Source: FEN-1279 sp964501535 | GTDB lineage: Bacteria; Bacteroidota; Ignavibacteria; Tepidaquicellales; Tepidaquicellaceae | Reading direction: 5' to 3' | NCBI GenBank assembly: GCA_964501535.1 | Contig: CAZCSV010000004.1 | Location: 186,001-250,000, forward strand | DNA: 64,000 nucleotides | Part shown: positions 52,567-61,744 of the stretch, piece after piece | How the letters are laid out: every line of letters begins with the position of its first letter | Position numbering within the stretch: the first letter of the stretch is position 1 | The notes under the pieces: generated by a model | What the model was told of the DNA's origin: nothing | What the model saw: the letters and a program-made list of their open reading frames with translations, nothing else | The model's database searches: none | Program-made: the position numbers and the translations under genes

Positions 52567-53877
52567 ATGAAAGTTAAGAAAAACACAGTAAAAATAATAA
52601 CTCTTGGTTGCTCGAAAAATCTCGTCGATTCGGAATTCATTATGGCACAACTGAAATCCAACAACCTCGAGCTGACCGATGATGAAAATAAATGCGAAAA
52701 TGTGATAATTAACACATGCGGATTTATCGATTCAGCAAAGGAAGAATCTGTAAATACGATACTTAAAGCAGTGGAAAGGAGAGAAAAAGGGAAGTTAAAG
52801 AATATTTATGTTATGGGATGTTTATCGGACAGATATAAAGCCGAACTCGAAAAGGAGATTCCCGAAGTAAAGAAATATTTCGGTGCAACGGATAAACGCA
52901 AAACCGTGGTTGAAATTTTAAATGAATTCGGGGTGGATTATAAAAAGGAGCTTCTTGGTGAAAGGATAGTAACAACACCCTCACATTTTGCGTATATAAA
53001 GATAAGTGAAGGATGCGACAATCCGTGTTCTTTTTGTGCAATTCCGATAATGAGAGGAAATCACAGGTCAAAACCGATGAAAGAGATTTTGGTTGAAGCT
53101 CAAAAATTAGCTTCATCGGGTGTAAAAGAGTTGATTGTGATTGCTCAAGATACGACTTATTGGGGTTTGGATATAAACGGCAGTCGTGGTTTGAAAAAGA
53201 TTTTAAGGGAATTGTCAAAAATTAAAGGCATCGAGTGGATAAGGTTGATGTATGCATATCCGTCGGGATTTCCTGTTGAAGTCATAGATGAGATAAAGGA
53301 TAACGATAAGATTTGTAAATACATTGATATCCCTGTTCAGCATATTTCCGACAAGATTTTGAAATCCATGCGGCGAGGGATTACAAAGAAATCTCAGATT
53401 GCACTGCTCGAAAAACTGAGAAAAGAAGTTCCGGGGATTGCCATACGGACATCTGTCATGGTTGGTTATCCGGAGGAAACCGAAAAGGATTTCGAAGAGT
53501 TATTGAATTTTGTAAGGGAATTCAGGTTTGACAGGCTGGGGGTATTTACATATTCAAGTGAAGAGGGAACTGTATCATATAATTTGAAGGACATTATTCC
53601 GAAAAGAGAAAAATTATTGAGACAGAGATTAATTCTCGAGGAACAGAGAAAGATTTCGGAGGAACTGAACTCGTATTCAGTGGGTAAAATATACAGGGTT
53701 TTAACTGACAGGATGGAGGACGGATATTTTATTGGAAGGACATACAGGGATGCACCGGAAGTCGACCAGGAAGTATATTTGACAAAGGATAAGAATCTGA
53801 AAATCGGGGATTTTTTAGATACAAGGATTTATGATTATGAAGAGTTTGATTTGTTCGGAGAGGTTATAAAATTATAG
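52567..53877 (+). CDS. rimO: Ribosomal protein S12 methylthiotransferase RimO
   Basis: 436 residues. The N-terminal UPF0004 domain binds the auxiliary 4Fe-4S cluster with C15, C51 and C85; the radical-SAM motif is C150, C154, C157 in EGCDNPCSFCAIPIMRG; a C-terminal TRAM domain closes the protein (VDQEVYLTKDKNLKIGDF). RimO adds a methylthio group to the conserved aspartate of S12. MiaB, the tRNA relative, is less likely because of the sequence around IKISEGCDNPCSFCAIP and the C-terminal aspartate-rich end. Confidence 0.93.
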   Translation: MKVKKNTVKIITLGCSKNLVDSEFIMAQLKSNNLELTDDENKCENVIINTCGFIDSAKEESVNTILKAVERREKGKLKNIYVMGCLSDRYKAELEKEIPEVKKYFGATDKRKTVVEILNEFGVDYKKELLGERIVTTPSHFAYIKISEGCDNPCSFCAIPIMRGNHRSKPMKEILVEAQKLASSGVKELIVIAQDTTYWGLDINGSRGLKKILRELSKIKGIEWIRLMYAYPSGFPVEVIDEIKDNDKICKYIDIPVQHISDKILKSMRRGITKKSQIALLEKLRKEVPGIAIRTSVMVGYPEETEKDFEELLNFVREFRFDRLGVFTYSSEEGTVSYNLKDIIPKREKLLRQRLILEEQRKISEELNSYSVGKIYRVLTDRMEDGYFIGRTYRDAPEVDQEVYLTKDKNLKIGDFLDTRIYDYEEFDLFGEVIKL

Positions 53878-53929
53878 CTTGTATGTTTTAGACTGCAATT
53901 GGTAATTTGTATAAACATAAAATTATATA

Positions 53930-55219
53930 TTGAATACTTTTTTGAAATATTTTCTTGTAATTATAGCATTTATTCCGGTTTTTGCTTTCTCGCAGATTAT
54001 CGACAAGAGTCTGGAAAATGTGAATCTGGATAAGGAATTTTTTTATATTGACCCTTTGATTTTCAGTACAAGGGACAGTTTAAATGCCAGACTGGATTTA
54101 TATATCGAATTGCCGCTTGGAAATGTTCAGTTCAAGAAAAATCAGGTTGCAGGCAAATATGATGCATATATAGATTATTCTATAGTAATTAAGAATTCTA
54201 ATAATGAAGTTGTCAACAGTAATTTTTTCTCCGAAACAATGTCCAATTCGGAAGATGAGATGAAGAAAATTTCCGATAAGAGTGTATATGCAATAAAACA
54301 GTTTTACCTGGCACCCGGCAATTATAATTTATTTTTTGTATTAAAGGATAAAAACAACCAGAAAGAATATTCAAAAGAGAGAAGCATAACCGTAAAGGAT
54401 TTCAAAAAGGGAACGATTAATTTCAGTGACATGATGCTGGTAAGCAGTTACAGAGAAGACGAGGAGGGTAAGAAGGAGATATCGCCTATTATTAACAGCA
54501 ACATAGGCAATCTGAAGGATTTTTATTTATTCTTTGAGGTCTACAATAGTTCGAGCAGTACGGTTGAGGCCGTTTATTATTATAAAGTTCTGGACGAAAA
54601 AAACAAGGTATTGCTGGAAGGAACATATAATTATTATCTCGATTCAGGGGTGACAAAAAAAGTCGAAAGAATTAACACGAATCTCTTTTTATTGGGTAAT
54701 TACAAGCTGGAAATTACGGATAAAATGAGCAACGAACTAATGACTTCAAGAAATCTGCAGTACAGATGGGATTTTTTACCGGTCAGCCTGAAGAATCTTG
54801 ATTTGGCAATATCGCAGTTGATATACATTGCTTCTTCGGAAGAGTTAAACAAAATCAAAGACGCAAAGACAAAAGAAGACAAAGAAAGGGAATTTTTAAA
54901 GTTCTGGAAAGATAAAGACCCTTCTCCCGGTACCCCGCGCAACGAGCTGATGAGGGAATATTACAACAGAATTAAAATAGCAAACGAAAGATATTCTCAT
55001 TACGTTGACGGATGGAAGACCGATATGGGGATGGTTTATATAATTTACGGAAATCCGAGCAGTATAGAAAGGCATCCTTTTGAAAGCGACTCGAAGCCAT
55101 ACGAGATATGGGAGTATTATAATTCGAAGAAGAGATTTGTTTTTGTTGACGAAACGGGTTTCGGGGATTACCGGCTCACCACTCCTATATGGGATGAGAG
55201 GACGAAGCTGTCGTTTTAA
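53930..55219 (+). CDS. GWxTD-domain exported protein
   Basis: 429 residues from a TTG start at 53930 that gives a good signal peptide (FLVIIAFIPVFAFSQ). A long beta-rich region precedes the C-terminal GWxTD domain, whose name motif is seen at 361-365 (GWKTD) followed by MGMVYIIYGNPSSIERHP and YEIWEYY and FVFVDETGFGDYRL. The domain is common in Ignavibacteria and neighbours, function unknown, probably periplasmic. Its stop overlaps the convergent DUF58 gene by four bases. Confidence 0.88.
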   Translation: MNTFLKYFLVIIAFIPVFAFSQIIDKSLENVNLDKEFFYIDPLIFSTRDSLNARLDLYIELPLGNVQFKKNQVAGKYDAYIDYSIVIKNSNNEVVNSNFFSETMSNSEDEMKKISDKSVYAIKQFYLAPGNYNLFFVLKDKNNQKEYSKERSITVKDFKKGTINFSDMMLVSSYREDEEGKKEISPIINSNIGNLKDFYLFFEVYNSSSSTVEAVYYYKVLDEKNKVLLEGTYNYYLDSGVTKKVERINTNLFLLGNYKLEITDKMSNELMTSRNLQYRWDFLPVSLKNLDLAISQLIYIASSEELNKIKDAKTKEDKEREFLKFWKDKDPSPGTPRNELMREYYNRIKIANERYSHYVDGWKTDMGMVYIIYGNPSSIERHPFESDSKPYEIWEYYNSKKRFVFVDETGFGDYRLTTPIWDERTKLSF

Positions 55220-56211
55220 ATAATTTTACTCCTCTTATTAAGATATCTTAAAAGCGATATATCGAAAGTTGTTTCAGTAGTGAGCAAAACATAATCGATG
55301 CTGTTTTTTCTGCATTCGCTTTTATATGTACCGATAAATTCTTTCATAGCTTCCTTGTATGATTTTTGTACAGCGAATGGCTGCGAGTACATTTCCTCTC
55401 TGGTTTCCATATCTACTACCGTTAAAGGACTTCCCTCCAGGAATGACAGCTCAACCGGGTCCAGCACTTGAAAAATAATCACCTCATTTTTATTGTATCT
55501 GAAGTGTTTAAGTGCGTTGATGACTTCATTTTGGTTATCAAAAAAATCGCTGATTATTATTACCAGGCCTTTTCTTTTAATCTTCTCTGCAATTTCGTTC
55601 AGGCTTACGGCAGTTCCTGTTTTATCTCGGGATTTAACGGCGGAGAGTTCCTTTAATATCAGTTTCAGGTTTGTTTTTGTAGAATGAGGCGGAACATATT
55701 TTCTAATTCTGGTATCATAGGTTGTCAGTGACACAGCATCTTTTTGCAAAACCATAAGATAAGAAAGCGAAGCTGCGAGGTACGAGGCATATTCGAGTTT
55801 GGATATTTTCTCCTGCTTTTGATTTTCCGAATTTGAAATTTTTGTTTTCCGAAATTTATTCAGTACCCCGGATGTTCTTGATGTAATACCGGTAGCGTTG
55901 GTTTTCGAATTGAAGGTCATTGACCTGCTGATATCCAGCAGTATATAGGATTTCAGATTTGTTTCTTCCTCGAACTGTTTAATATAGTATCTTTTTGTTC
56001 TGGCAAAGACTTTCCAGTCAAGATGTTTCAGATCATCTCCTGGCATATATTGCCTGTGTTCAGCGAATTCGACGCTGAAACCGTGGTAAGGGGATTTATG
56101 AAGACCTGCCATGAAACCTTCGACCACCTGTTTTGCTTTGAGTTCTAGATTCGCCAGTTTTGCTATAACAGACGGGATTAAATATTTTCTATAGTCGGAA
56201 TGCTCTGTCAA
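55216..56211 (-). CDS. DUF58-domain protein (MoxR/VWA-associated)
   Basis: 331 residues. The DUF58 signature GFSVEFAEHRQYMPGDDLKHLDWKVFARTKRYYIKQFEEETN is at 44-85, followed by a VWA-like metal site D93-I-S-R-S in LLDISRSM and a strand LVIIISDFFDN. DUF58 proteins usually work with a MoxR ATPase and VWA membrane proteins in envelope or cofactor assembly; neither partner gene is adjacent here. It overlaps the GWxTD gene tail-to-tail. Confidence 0.9.
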   Translation of the reverse strand: MTEHSDYRKYLIPSVIAKLANLELKAKQVVEGFMAGLHKSPYHGFSVEFAEHRQYMPGDDLKHLDWKVFARTKRYYIKQFEEETNLKSYILLDISRSMTFNSKTNATGITSRTSGVLNKFRKTKISNSENQKQEKISKLEYASYLAASLSYLMVLQKDAVSLTTYDTRIRKYVPPHSTKTNLKLILKELSAVKSRDKTGTAVSLNEIAEKIKRKGLVIIISDFFDNQNEVINALKHFRYNKNEVIIFQVLDPVELSFLEGSPLTVVDMETREEMYSQPFAVQKSYKEAMKEFIGTYKSECRKNSIDYVLLTTETTFDISLLRYLNKRSKII

Positions 56212-56296
56212 ATTTTTGTTTTTTTGTAAAAATTAAGGTCAAAGTATCCTTTTGATTTATTGGAAACCTTGACCTATTAAAATTAAAAATGCGGAA

Positions 56297-56950
56297 TTAT
56301 TTTTTATTATCCGGATTATCCGTTGTTGCGTCGTCAACCTTATTCAATTTAACCGGTGGAGCGTCTTTTTTAGTGTCGTCTTTTTTTGTGTCATCTTTTT
56401 TCGTGTCCTTGTTTTCATTGGCTTCAATTTTCTTTATGATATCTTCGATAGAGCTTCCCGATTCGAGGGTTTGCAGCATGATTTTAGCGGATTCGCTGAG
56501 TTTTTCGTTCGGGTCTGTATCCTGGGGATATTTTTCGAGGAATTTTTTATATGATTTGATTGCATTATCCTTATCCTTCATTTTTTCGTCATAGATAAAC
56601 GCAACAAGGAACATAGACTGTTTTGCATCTTTTGTAGCGGGGTATTTGTCAATAATCTCCGTATAGAATTTTATAGCTTCCGGATAGTTGCTGAGGTTTT
56701 CGTCGTAAATTTTTGCAACCTGCAGATATGCAAACACAGCTTTTTCGGAATTGGGATAGTCTCTCAGAAAATCTTTATAGGTATTAATTGATTCGGTAAA
56801 TAGGGCATTGTCTTTTTTAACAACGGCGCTATCATACAGAGTTTTGGCAGTGGATAAATAGTCATCTTCTGTTTTGGTTTTTTTCGAGCACGAAGCGAGA
56901 GAAAAAATAAGAACGATACTTAGAAATAACTTGAATGTTGATTTTAGCAT
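56297..56950 (-). CDS. TPR lipoprotein (BamD/YbgF-like)
   Basis: 217 residues. Lipoprotein signal MLKSTFKLFLSIVLIFSLASCSKK with the lipid-bearing cysteine in ASCS. Three to four TPR-like units (SINTYKDFLRDYPNSEKAVFAYLQVAKIYDE, AIKFYTEIIDKYPATKDAKQSMFLVAFIYDE, AIKSYKKFLEKYPQD) are of the outer-membrane tetratricopeptide type. The C-terminus is a low-complexity DDTKKDD/PP tail. Acts probably in outer-membrane or cell-envelope assembly; exact partner not visible. Confidence 0.85.
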   Translation of the reverse strand: MLKSTFKLFLSIVLIFSLASCSKKTKTEDDYLSTAKTLYDSAVVKKDNALFTESINTYKDFLRDYPNSEKAVFAYLQVAKIYDENLSNYPEAIKFYTEIIDKYPATKDAKQSMFLVAFIYDEKMKDKDNAIKSYKKFLEKYPQDTDPNEKLSESAKIMLQTLESGSSIEDIIKKIEANENKDTKKDDTKKDDTKKDAPPVKLNKVDDATTDNPDNKK

Positions 56951-57014
56951 AATATTTTTATGTTAATTTATATTAAAAATTACATTAATTTAAAAAATTA
57001 TAATCACAATTTTA

Positions 57015-58421
57015 ATGAAAAAACTTAATCTTAATGAAAATTTTATTTCCCGTATCTGGAGGGATAAATTGTATTACAGTGACCTTAAAACGACGGACGG
57101 CAAACCTGTAAAGGTACTCGATTACGGTATTATGAACAAGGATTCGGGTGCCGATTATAAAAACGCAAGAGTAAAGATTGAGGATAAAATATTTGCAGGT
57201 GATATAGAGATTCACAGGTCAATGAGAGATTGGGGGCAGCATTTACATGGAACCGACGGAAAATACAACAAGGTGATATTACAGGTTGTGTTTTGGGACG
57301 ATGATTTTCCGGGGGATTCGGGTCTGCCGGTAGTGATGAAATCCAGGGAAGTCCCTACTATAATTCTATCGAGGTTTTTGACAAAATCCATTCATGAAAT
57401 CTGGAGGGAAATAATTAACAGTCCTTCGAGCGAGTTCAAGCTGGCATGTTATCCGGGTAACAGGAATGTAGATGCGGAAATAAAAAGCAATTTAATAAAT
57501 GACATCGGTTTAAAGAGGTTAAGATACAGGACGGGCAGATTAAGGCAGAGGCTGGAAAAATTGGCTGAGGCCGGGTTTTCGGAGAGTAAAAAGAAAACTT
57601 GGGAAAAGCTTTTTTTTGAATTTACTCTCGAGGCGCTCGGCTTTTCGAAAAACAAGGAGCAATTCTTAAAGTTTGCCGTAAACACTGATTTGAGCAGGAT
57701 AAAAAAATCTAATATGAAAATTGAGGAGATTGAATCACTCTTTTACGGTTCGGCAGGATTACTCGACGGCGTAAAATATAAGGATGAGTATACGGAGCAG
57801 TTAAGGGAAATCTGGAGAAGGATAAAAGACAAATACAAACCGGTGATAATGAATGAGGCGGAGTGGAATTTCTTCCGCTTAAGGCCTCAGAATTTTCCCA
57901 CGATTCGTATGGCTTATGCCGCATCATTTTGCAGGGAATTGCTGTTCAACAATTTTCTAAGAAGAGTGATTTTATGTTTTGAAAAGAGTAAAAACATAAA
58001 AAGGGATTTAATGAATTTATTTCTCGATATTCAGTTTTCCGATTACTGGAAGAAGCACTATATATTCGGCAGGGAGGTAAGCAAAAGCATGAAATCAATC
58101 GGAGGCGACAGGATTTCCGACATTATAATAAATGTGGTAATACCTTTGATGTATCTGTATTCCGAGAAGTTTGACAAGAAAGATTTGGCGGAAAAAATAT
58201 TAGATTATTATTATACCGTAAAGGAAAAAAGCGATAATGAGATTACGAGAGTAATGCAGGAGCAATTGGGTTTCAGGGTCAATACGATTTCGGAAAAACA
58301 GGGTTTGATACATCTTCATAATTTTTATTGTGTAAAAGTGAAATGTGATAATTGTCCGATTGGAAAGCAAGTTTTCGGGAAGGGGAGTTCTCCCGGTATT
58401 TTAAAGATAATACTTTATTAA
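57015..58421 (+). CDS. DUF2851 family protein
   Basis: 468 residues. The beginning LNENFISRIWRDKLYYSDLKTTDGKPVKVLDYGIMNKDSGADYKNARVKIEDKIFAGDIEIHRSMRDW is the DUF2851 signature widespread in Bacteroidota and relatives. Near the C-terminus, FYCVKVKCDNCPIGKQVFG contributes a cysteine pair (CDNC). No signal peptide, so cytoplasmic. Its biochemical role is unknown. It is 47 bases ahead of a Crp/Fnr regulator on the same strand. Confidence 0.88.
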   Translation: MKKLNLNENFISRIWRDKLYYSDLKTTDGKPVKVLDYGIMNKDSGADYKNARVKIEDKIFAGDIEIHRSMRDWGQHLHGTDGKYNKVILQVVFWDDDFPGDSGLPVVMKSREVPTIILSRFLTKSIHEIWREIINSPSSEFKLACYPGNRNVDAEIKSNLINDIGLKRLRYRTGRLRQRLEKLAEAGFSESKKKTWEKLFFEFTLEALGFSKNKEQFLKFAVNTDLSRIKKSNMKIEEIESLFYGSAGLLDGVKYKDEYTEQLREIWRRIKDKYKPVIMNEAEWNFFRLRPQNFPTIRMAYAASFCRELLFNNFLRRVILCFEKSKNIKRDLMNLFLDIQFSDYWKKHYIFGREVSKSMKSIGGDRISDIIINVVIPLMYLYSEKFDKKDLAEKILDYYYTVKEKSDNEITRVMQEQLGFRVNTISEKQGLIHLHNFYCVKVKCDNCPIGKQVFGKGSSPGILKIILY

Positions 58422-58468
58422 TTTTATATTAGGTTTTGAATTATTAACTTATAAGTCCGGTATTTAAT

Positions 58469-59176
58469 ATGAAAAGACTCATGGATAATAAATATTGTGA
58501 TATTTGCAATTCCAGTAAAAAATCCATATTCAGGGATTTTAGCAAAGAAGAAACAGAGAAGCTGATTATGAACATGAATTGCAATTTTTATAAAAAAGGT
58601 CAGGTGATTTTTTTCGAAGGGAATTACCCCGGCGGGCTTTTTTGCATTATGGAAGGGAAGGTGAAAGTATTCAAAATCGGTACTACGGGTAAAGAGCAGA
58701 TAATCCGCTTTGCAAAGAACGGAGATGCTCTTGGCTACAGGGCATTACTTGTGGGAGAGACATACAGCGCCTCGGCATCCGCTCTTGAGGATTCCCGGAT
58801 TTGTTTTATCAGGAAGGAGACCGTGTTTGAATTCTTTAAATCGAATAATAATTTTGCATTGAGTTTGTTAAAGCTCCTCTCCCGTGATGTAGAAGACGTA
58901 GAGAATAAAATGGTAAAGCTGGCACAGAAGCCGGTCAGGGACAGACTGGCGGAAGCATTATTAATATTAAAGGAGACTTACGGAACGGACAGGCAAGGGA
59001 ATATTAATATTTCACTTTCAAGGGAGGACTTCGCGAGTATAGTAGGAACCGCAACCGAAACCGTAATACGACTTCTAGCGGAGTTCAAAAAGGAGAATCT
59101 GATTTCGACGAAAGGAAAGAAAATAAAAATAATCGATGTTGTTGAATTAGTAAAGATTAGCCGGTTGAATGATTGA
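58469..59176 (+). CDS. Crp/Fnr-family transcriptional regulator
   Basis: 235 residues. The cyclic-nucleotide-binding-like beta barrel covers about 30-130 (FFEGNYPGGLFCIMEGKVKVFKI), and the C-terminal helix-turn-helix is SREDFASIVGTATETVIRLLAEFKKENLIST. An N-terminal C10-x2-C13 pair recalls the FNR-type clusters of Bacteroidota; C112 aligns with the fourth FNR ligand, but the third cysteine expected about residue 22 is an arginine. Possibly a redox- or metal-sensing regulator, or a plain Crp type. Follows DUF2851. Confidence 0.9.
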   Translation: MKRLMDNKYCDICNSSKKSIFRDFSKEETEKLIMNMNCNFYKKGQVIFFEGNYPGGLFCIMEGKVKVFKIGTTGKEQIIRFAKNGDALGYRALLVGETYSASASALEDSRICFIRKETVFEFFKSNNNFALSLLKLLSRDVEDVENKMVKLAQKPVRDRLAEALLILKETYGTDRQGNINISLSREDFASIVGTATETVIRLLAEFKKENLISTKGKKIKIIDVVELVKISRLND

Positions 59177-59223
59177 GATTAAATATGAAGTGTCTAAACT
59201 TTTTTAAAGTTTATAGAAAAAAT

Positions 59224-59252
59224 AAAAAAACCCGAAAAGATTCGGGCTTTTT
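59224..59252. terminator. Bidirectional terminator between the Crp/Fnr gene and transketolase
   Basis: CCCGAA (59231-59236) with TTCGGG (59241-59246) and a 4-base loop, flanked by A-run on the left and T-run on the right, works for both convergent genes. Confidence 0.85.
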
Positions 59253-59279
59253 GCTTTATAACTTTATATTTTCAACTTT

Positions 59280-61700
59280 CTAATCTTTAAATCTTTCGAT
59301 ATATTTTTTCACTTCTTTATATTGGTTTTCTCCGTCGAGTCCTGCCTGTTTCAGGACTGCTTCTGCCTGTCCGCTGCCGAGATACCATCCGCCTTTAAAC
59401 GGATAGAGAATATTTTCTCTTTCTTTGTAACTCGTAACCCATCTGAGCATAGTGGGTTTTGTGAAGCCGGTGATACCGAAGGCAGTTTGTGCGATTGATT
59501 CGGGATAAATTTCATTTTTCTCCTTATCAGGTAATAAATCAAAGAGCTCGGAGCTCGATACATAATAAATATTCAGGTTATAACCTTCTTTATCGAGTTT
59601 CGGTAATACTTTGGTAACGAATTCTATTGTGACTCCGGATTCCTGAAGAATGATATTTCCGTCGAGTTTCTTTTTCGGGTCGGCTTTTCTTAACGCATAA
59701 ACCCCTTTTACGGAATCTTCCACGGGAGCTATGTTCAAAGCTTTCCTGTCCGCGATTGTCTCGTTAGGTCTGGTAACGAACGGAGCGAGCACAGCGGGTC
59801 TTTTCTTAAGACCGGCAACTATCAGAGGCCAAACCTCTCCCGGTTCCCAGGGGGTAAGAGTAATAAGGACACCTTTCGGGAAATTATTATCGAGTAATTG
59901 GAGGCATTGAGGGTCGGCATGAGTCGGGCCGTCTTCACCTGTTTTCAAGCCGGCGTGAGCATTGACCAGAATCCAGGTATTATAATCTCCTCCGAAAGCT
60001 TCTTTTTTATTTTGTTCACCTATGCCGTGCAGTCTTGCATCTGTATGTTCCATTGCGGAAATGAAAGCACCGTAGGAAGAGCTTGCACCGATATTTTTGC
60101 CGTAAGCACCGAGTCCTGCCATCATAGCGCCCATAGCGTCTTCGCAGATTCCGCCTATGGACAGGATTCTTGAGTGTGAATTATCCACGGAATCGAAATA
60201 TCCCGATTCGAATCCGGTTCCCACGAGGTTAATACTTGTAGAGCCGAGCAAGTCAGCTGCTACACCTAAGAATGCACCGTTGGTTATTTTATTCAGGTAA
60301 CCGAGTGACGAGCCTAGAGCCGCACGTATTGTGGTAACTGTTCCCGGAGTTAATTTCAATTCTTCGGGAGTAATTTTTTCGTTTACATTTTCATCTCTGT
60401 AGAGATTTTCGAGATGAGGATGGTTTTCTCTTGGTTTTCTGTCGAGTGATTTTAATCTTGATTTAGATTCAACCACTGAATCAGCAAAATATGCGAGGTC
60501 TTTATTTTTTTCTATAACATCTCTTATTACGAGTAAAGTATCCCAAAAAGTTTTTTCTATGTTTATTGTATTCCAGTCACCATCGAAGTTAGGAACCATA
60601 ACACCGAATTCATTTTTAAGTTCGCTAACTGCTTTTGCCTGGAAGACAGGAACTTTTATGCCGAATGCATTTTCAAACTCTTCCATAAACTTATAATATT
60701 CCGGGGAGCAGAATTTATGCCCGGCTCCGTGTGAGCCTTTGCCTTCGATTCCGTATTTCCATCCTTTTATTGTGCGGTATACGATTGCGGTCGGCATTTT
60801 ATTATCCAGGGATTTAGCAAAATTCTGTGCGGAAAGTACTTTTCCAAAATCTTTTCCGTCGTCGACATAAATTACGTTGAAGTCGTGTAGATAAGCAAAT
60901 TCGGCCGGATTCCATTGTACATAGTCTCCTTTTGAATTGCCTTCGCGACAAACCTTATTACTGTCAATCGAAGCCTGGTTAAAGTCTATATGGATTGTAA
61001 TATTATGCAATCTCATTGCGGATGCAGCTGCGAATGCTTCTGCAACGCGGCCAGGTGTCATACCTCCTTCACCCTCAACCACATGAACTTTTGGAGCCAT
61101 TGCGGCATAATAATCCATTGCTCCGAGCGCAAGTCCGAATGATGAAGGTACACCGACACCGCTTGCTCCCGTTGCAACCTTTACGAACGGGGTTGCAGGT
61201 GTGGGATGTCCGTCGAGTGCTTTCGAATTAAATTTTTTAAATAACGGTGTATTGTTTGTCGGGTTTCTTCTAAATCCCAGCAAGTCTTCGAATCTAAGTT
61301 GGTTTTTATCATCCGGTAATTCCTTTACTTTAAATGCACGCATAATTTCATTACGCAGTGCATACATAGCATAAAGTCCCATAGCTTTATGGCCTGCGGC
61401 ATAGACCACCATATCATTAGAATCCAGCATAGGATTTTTAATATCATAATCGGCAGTTTTATAAATTATTCCCTGGACAAATCTTCCAGATGAAATAGAA
61501 CCGCCCGGGTGTCCGCTTGTGGGGACAAAATTATACAACACGCCGCATATCGTTCTGTATATTAAATCAAGTTTTTCAAATTTTTTTATTTCATCATCAC
61601 TAAGTATACTTCCGTTTTTCAGGATGTCGTTTACATCGTAATACTTTCCTCTTCTTGGTCCGAAAGTAAAATCCTTTGGTTTAATATTTTGTGTACTCAT
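59280..61700 (-). CDS. Transketolase-like thiamine-diphosphate enzyme, long form
   Basis: 806 residues, about 150 more than common transketolase. SGHPGGS at 62-68 and the ThDP motif G210-E-G ... N241 (VVEGEGGMTPGRVAEAFAAASAMRLHNITIHIDFNQ) fit the transketolase N-domain; KTGEDGPTHADPQ and the pyrimidine-domain strands are in the middle; a C-terminal domain ends with KPTMLRWVTSYKERE. The usual TGSLGQG motif is TGASGVGV. It may serve the pentose-phosphate pathway or another ketol-transfer step. Alone on the reverse strand between terminator and outer-membrane protein gene. Confidence 0.82.
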   Translation of the reverse strand: MSTQNIKPKDFTFGPRRGKYYDVNDILKNGSILSDDEIKKFEKLDLIYRTICGVLYNFVPTSGHPGGSISSGRFVQGIIYKTADYDIKNPMLDSNDMVVYAAGHKAMGLYAMYALRNEIMRAFKVKELPDDKNQLRFEDLLGFRRNPTNNTPLFKKFNSKALDGHPTPATPFVKVATGASGVGVPSSFGLALGAMDYYAAMAPKVHVVEGEGGMTPGRVAEAFAAASAMRLHNITIHIDFNQASIDSNKVCREGNSKGDYVQWNPAEFAYLHDFNVIYVDDGKDFGKVLSAQNFAKSLDNKMPTAIVYRTIKGWKYGIEGKGSHGAGHKFCSPEYYKFMEEFENAFGIKVPVFQAKAVSELKNEFGVMVPNFDGDWNTINIEKTFWDTLLVIRDVIEKNKDLAYFADSVVESKSRLKSLDRKPRENHPHLENLYRDENVNEKITPEELKLTPGTVTTIRAALGSSLGYLNKITNGAFLGVAADLLGSTSINLVGTGFESGYFDSVDNSHSRILSIGGICEDAMGAMMAGLGAYGKNIGASSSYGAFISAMEHTDARLHGIGEQNKKEAFGGDYNTWILVNAHAGLKTGEDGPTHADPQCLQLLDNNFPKGVLITLTPWEPGEVWPLIVAGLKKRPAVLAPFVTRPNETIADRKALNIAPVEDSVKGVYALRKADPKKKLDGNIILQESGVTIEFVTKVLPKLDKEGYNLNIYYVSSSELFDLLPDKEKNEIYPESIAQTAFGITGFTKPTMLRWVTSYKERENILYPFKGGWYLGSGQAEAVLKQAGLDGENQYKEVKKYIERFKD

Positions 61701-61744
61701 AAAATTAAATTATATTTTAAAATGGTTTATATATATTTTTGTAA

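Noticed and set aside
55216..55219. Overlap of GWxTD and DUF58 stops as evidence of a frameshift
   Set aside because: The two genes are convergent and complete; they merely share a TTAA palindrome.
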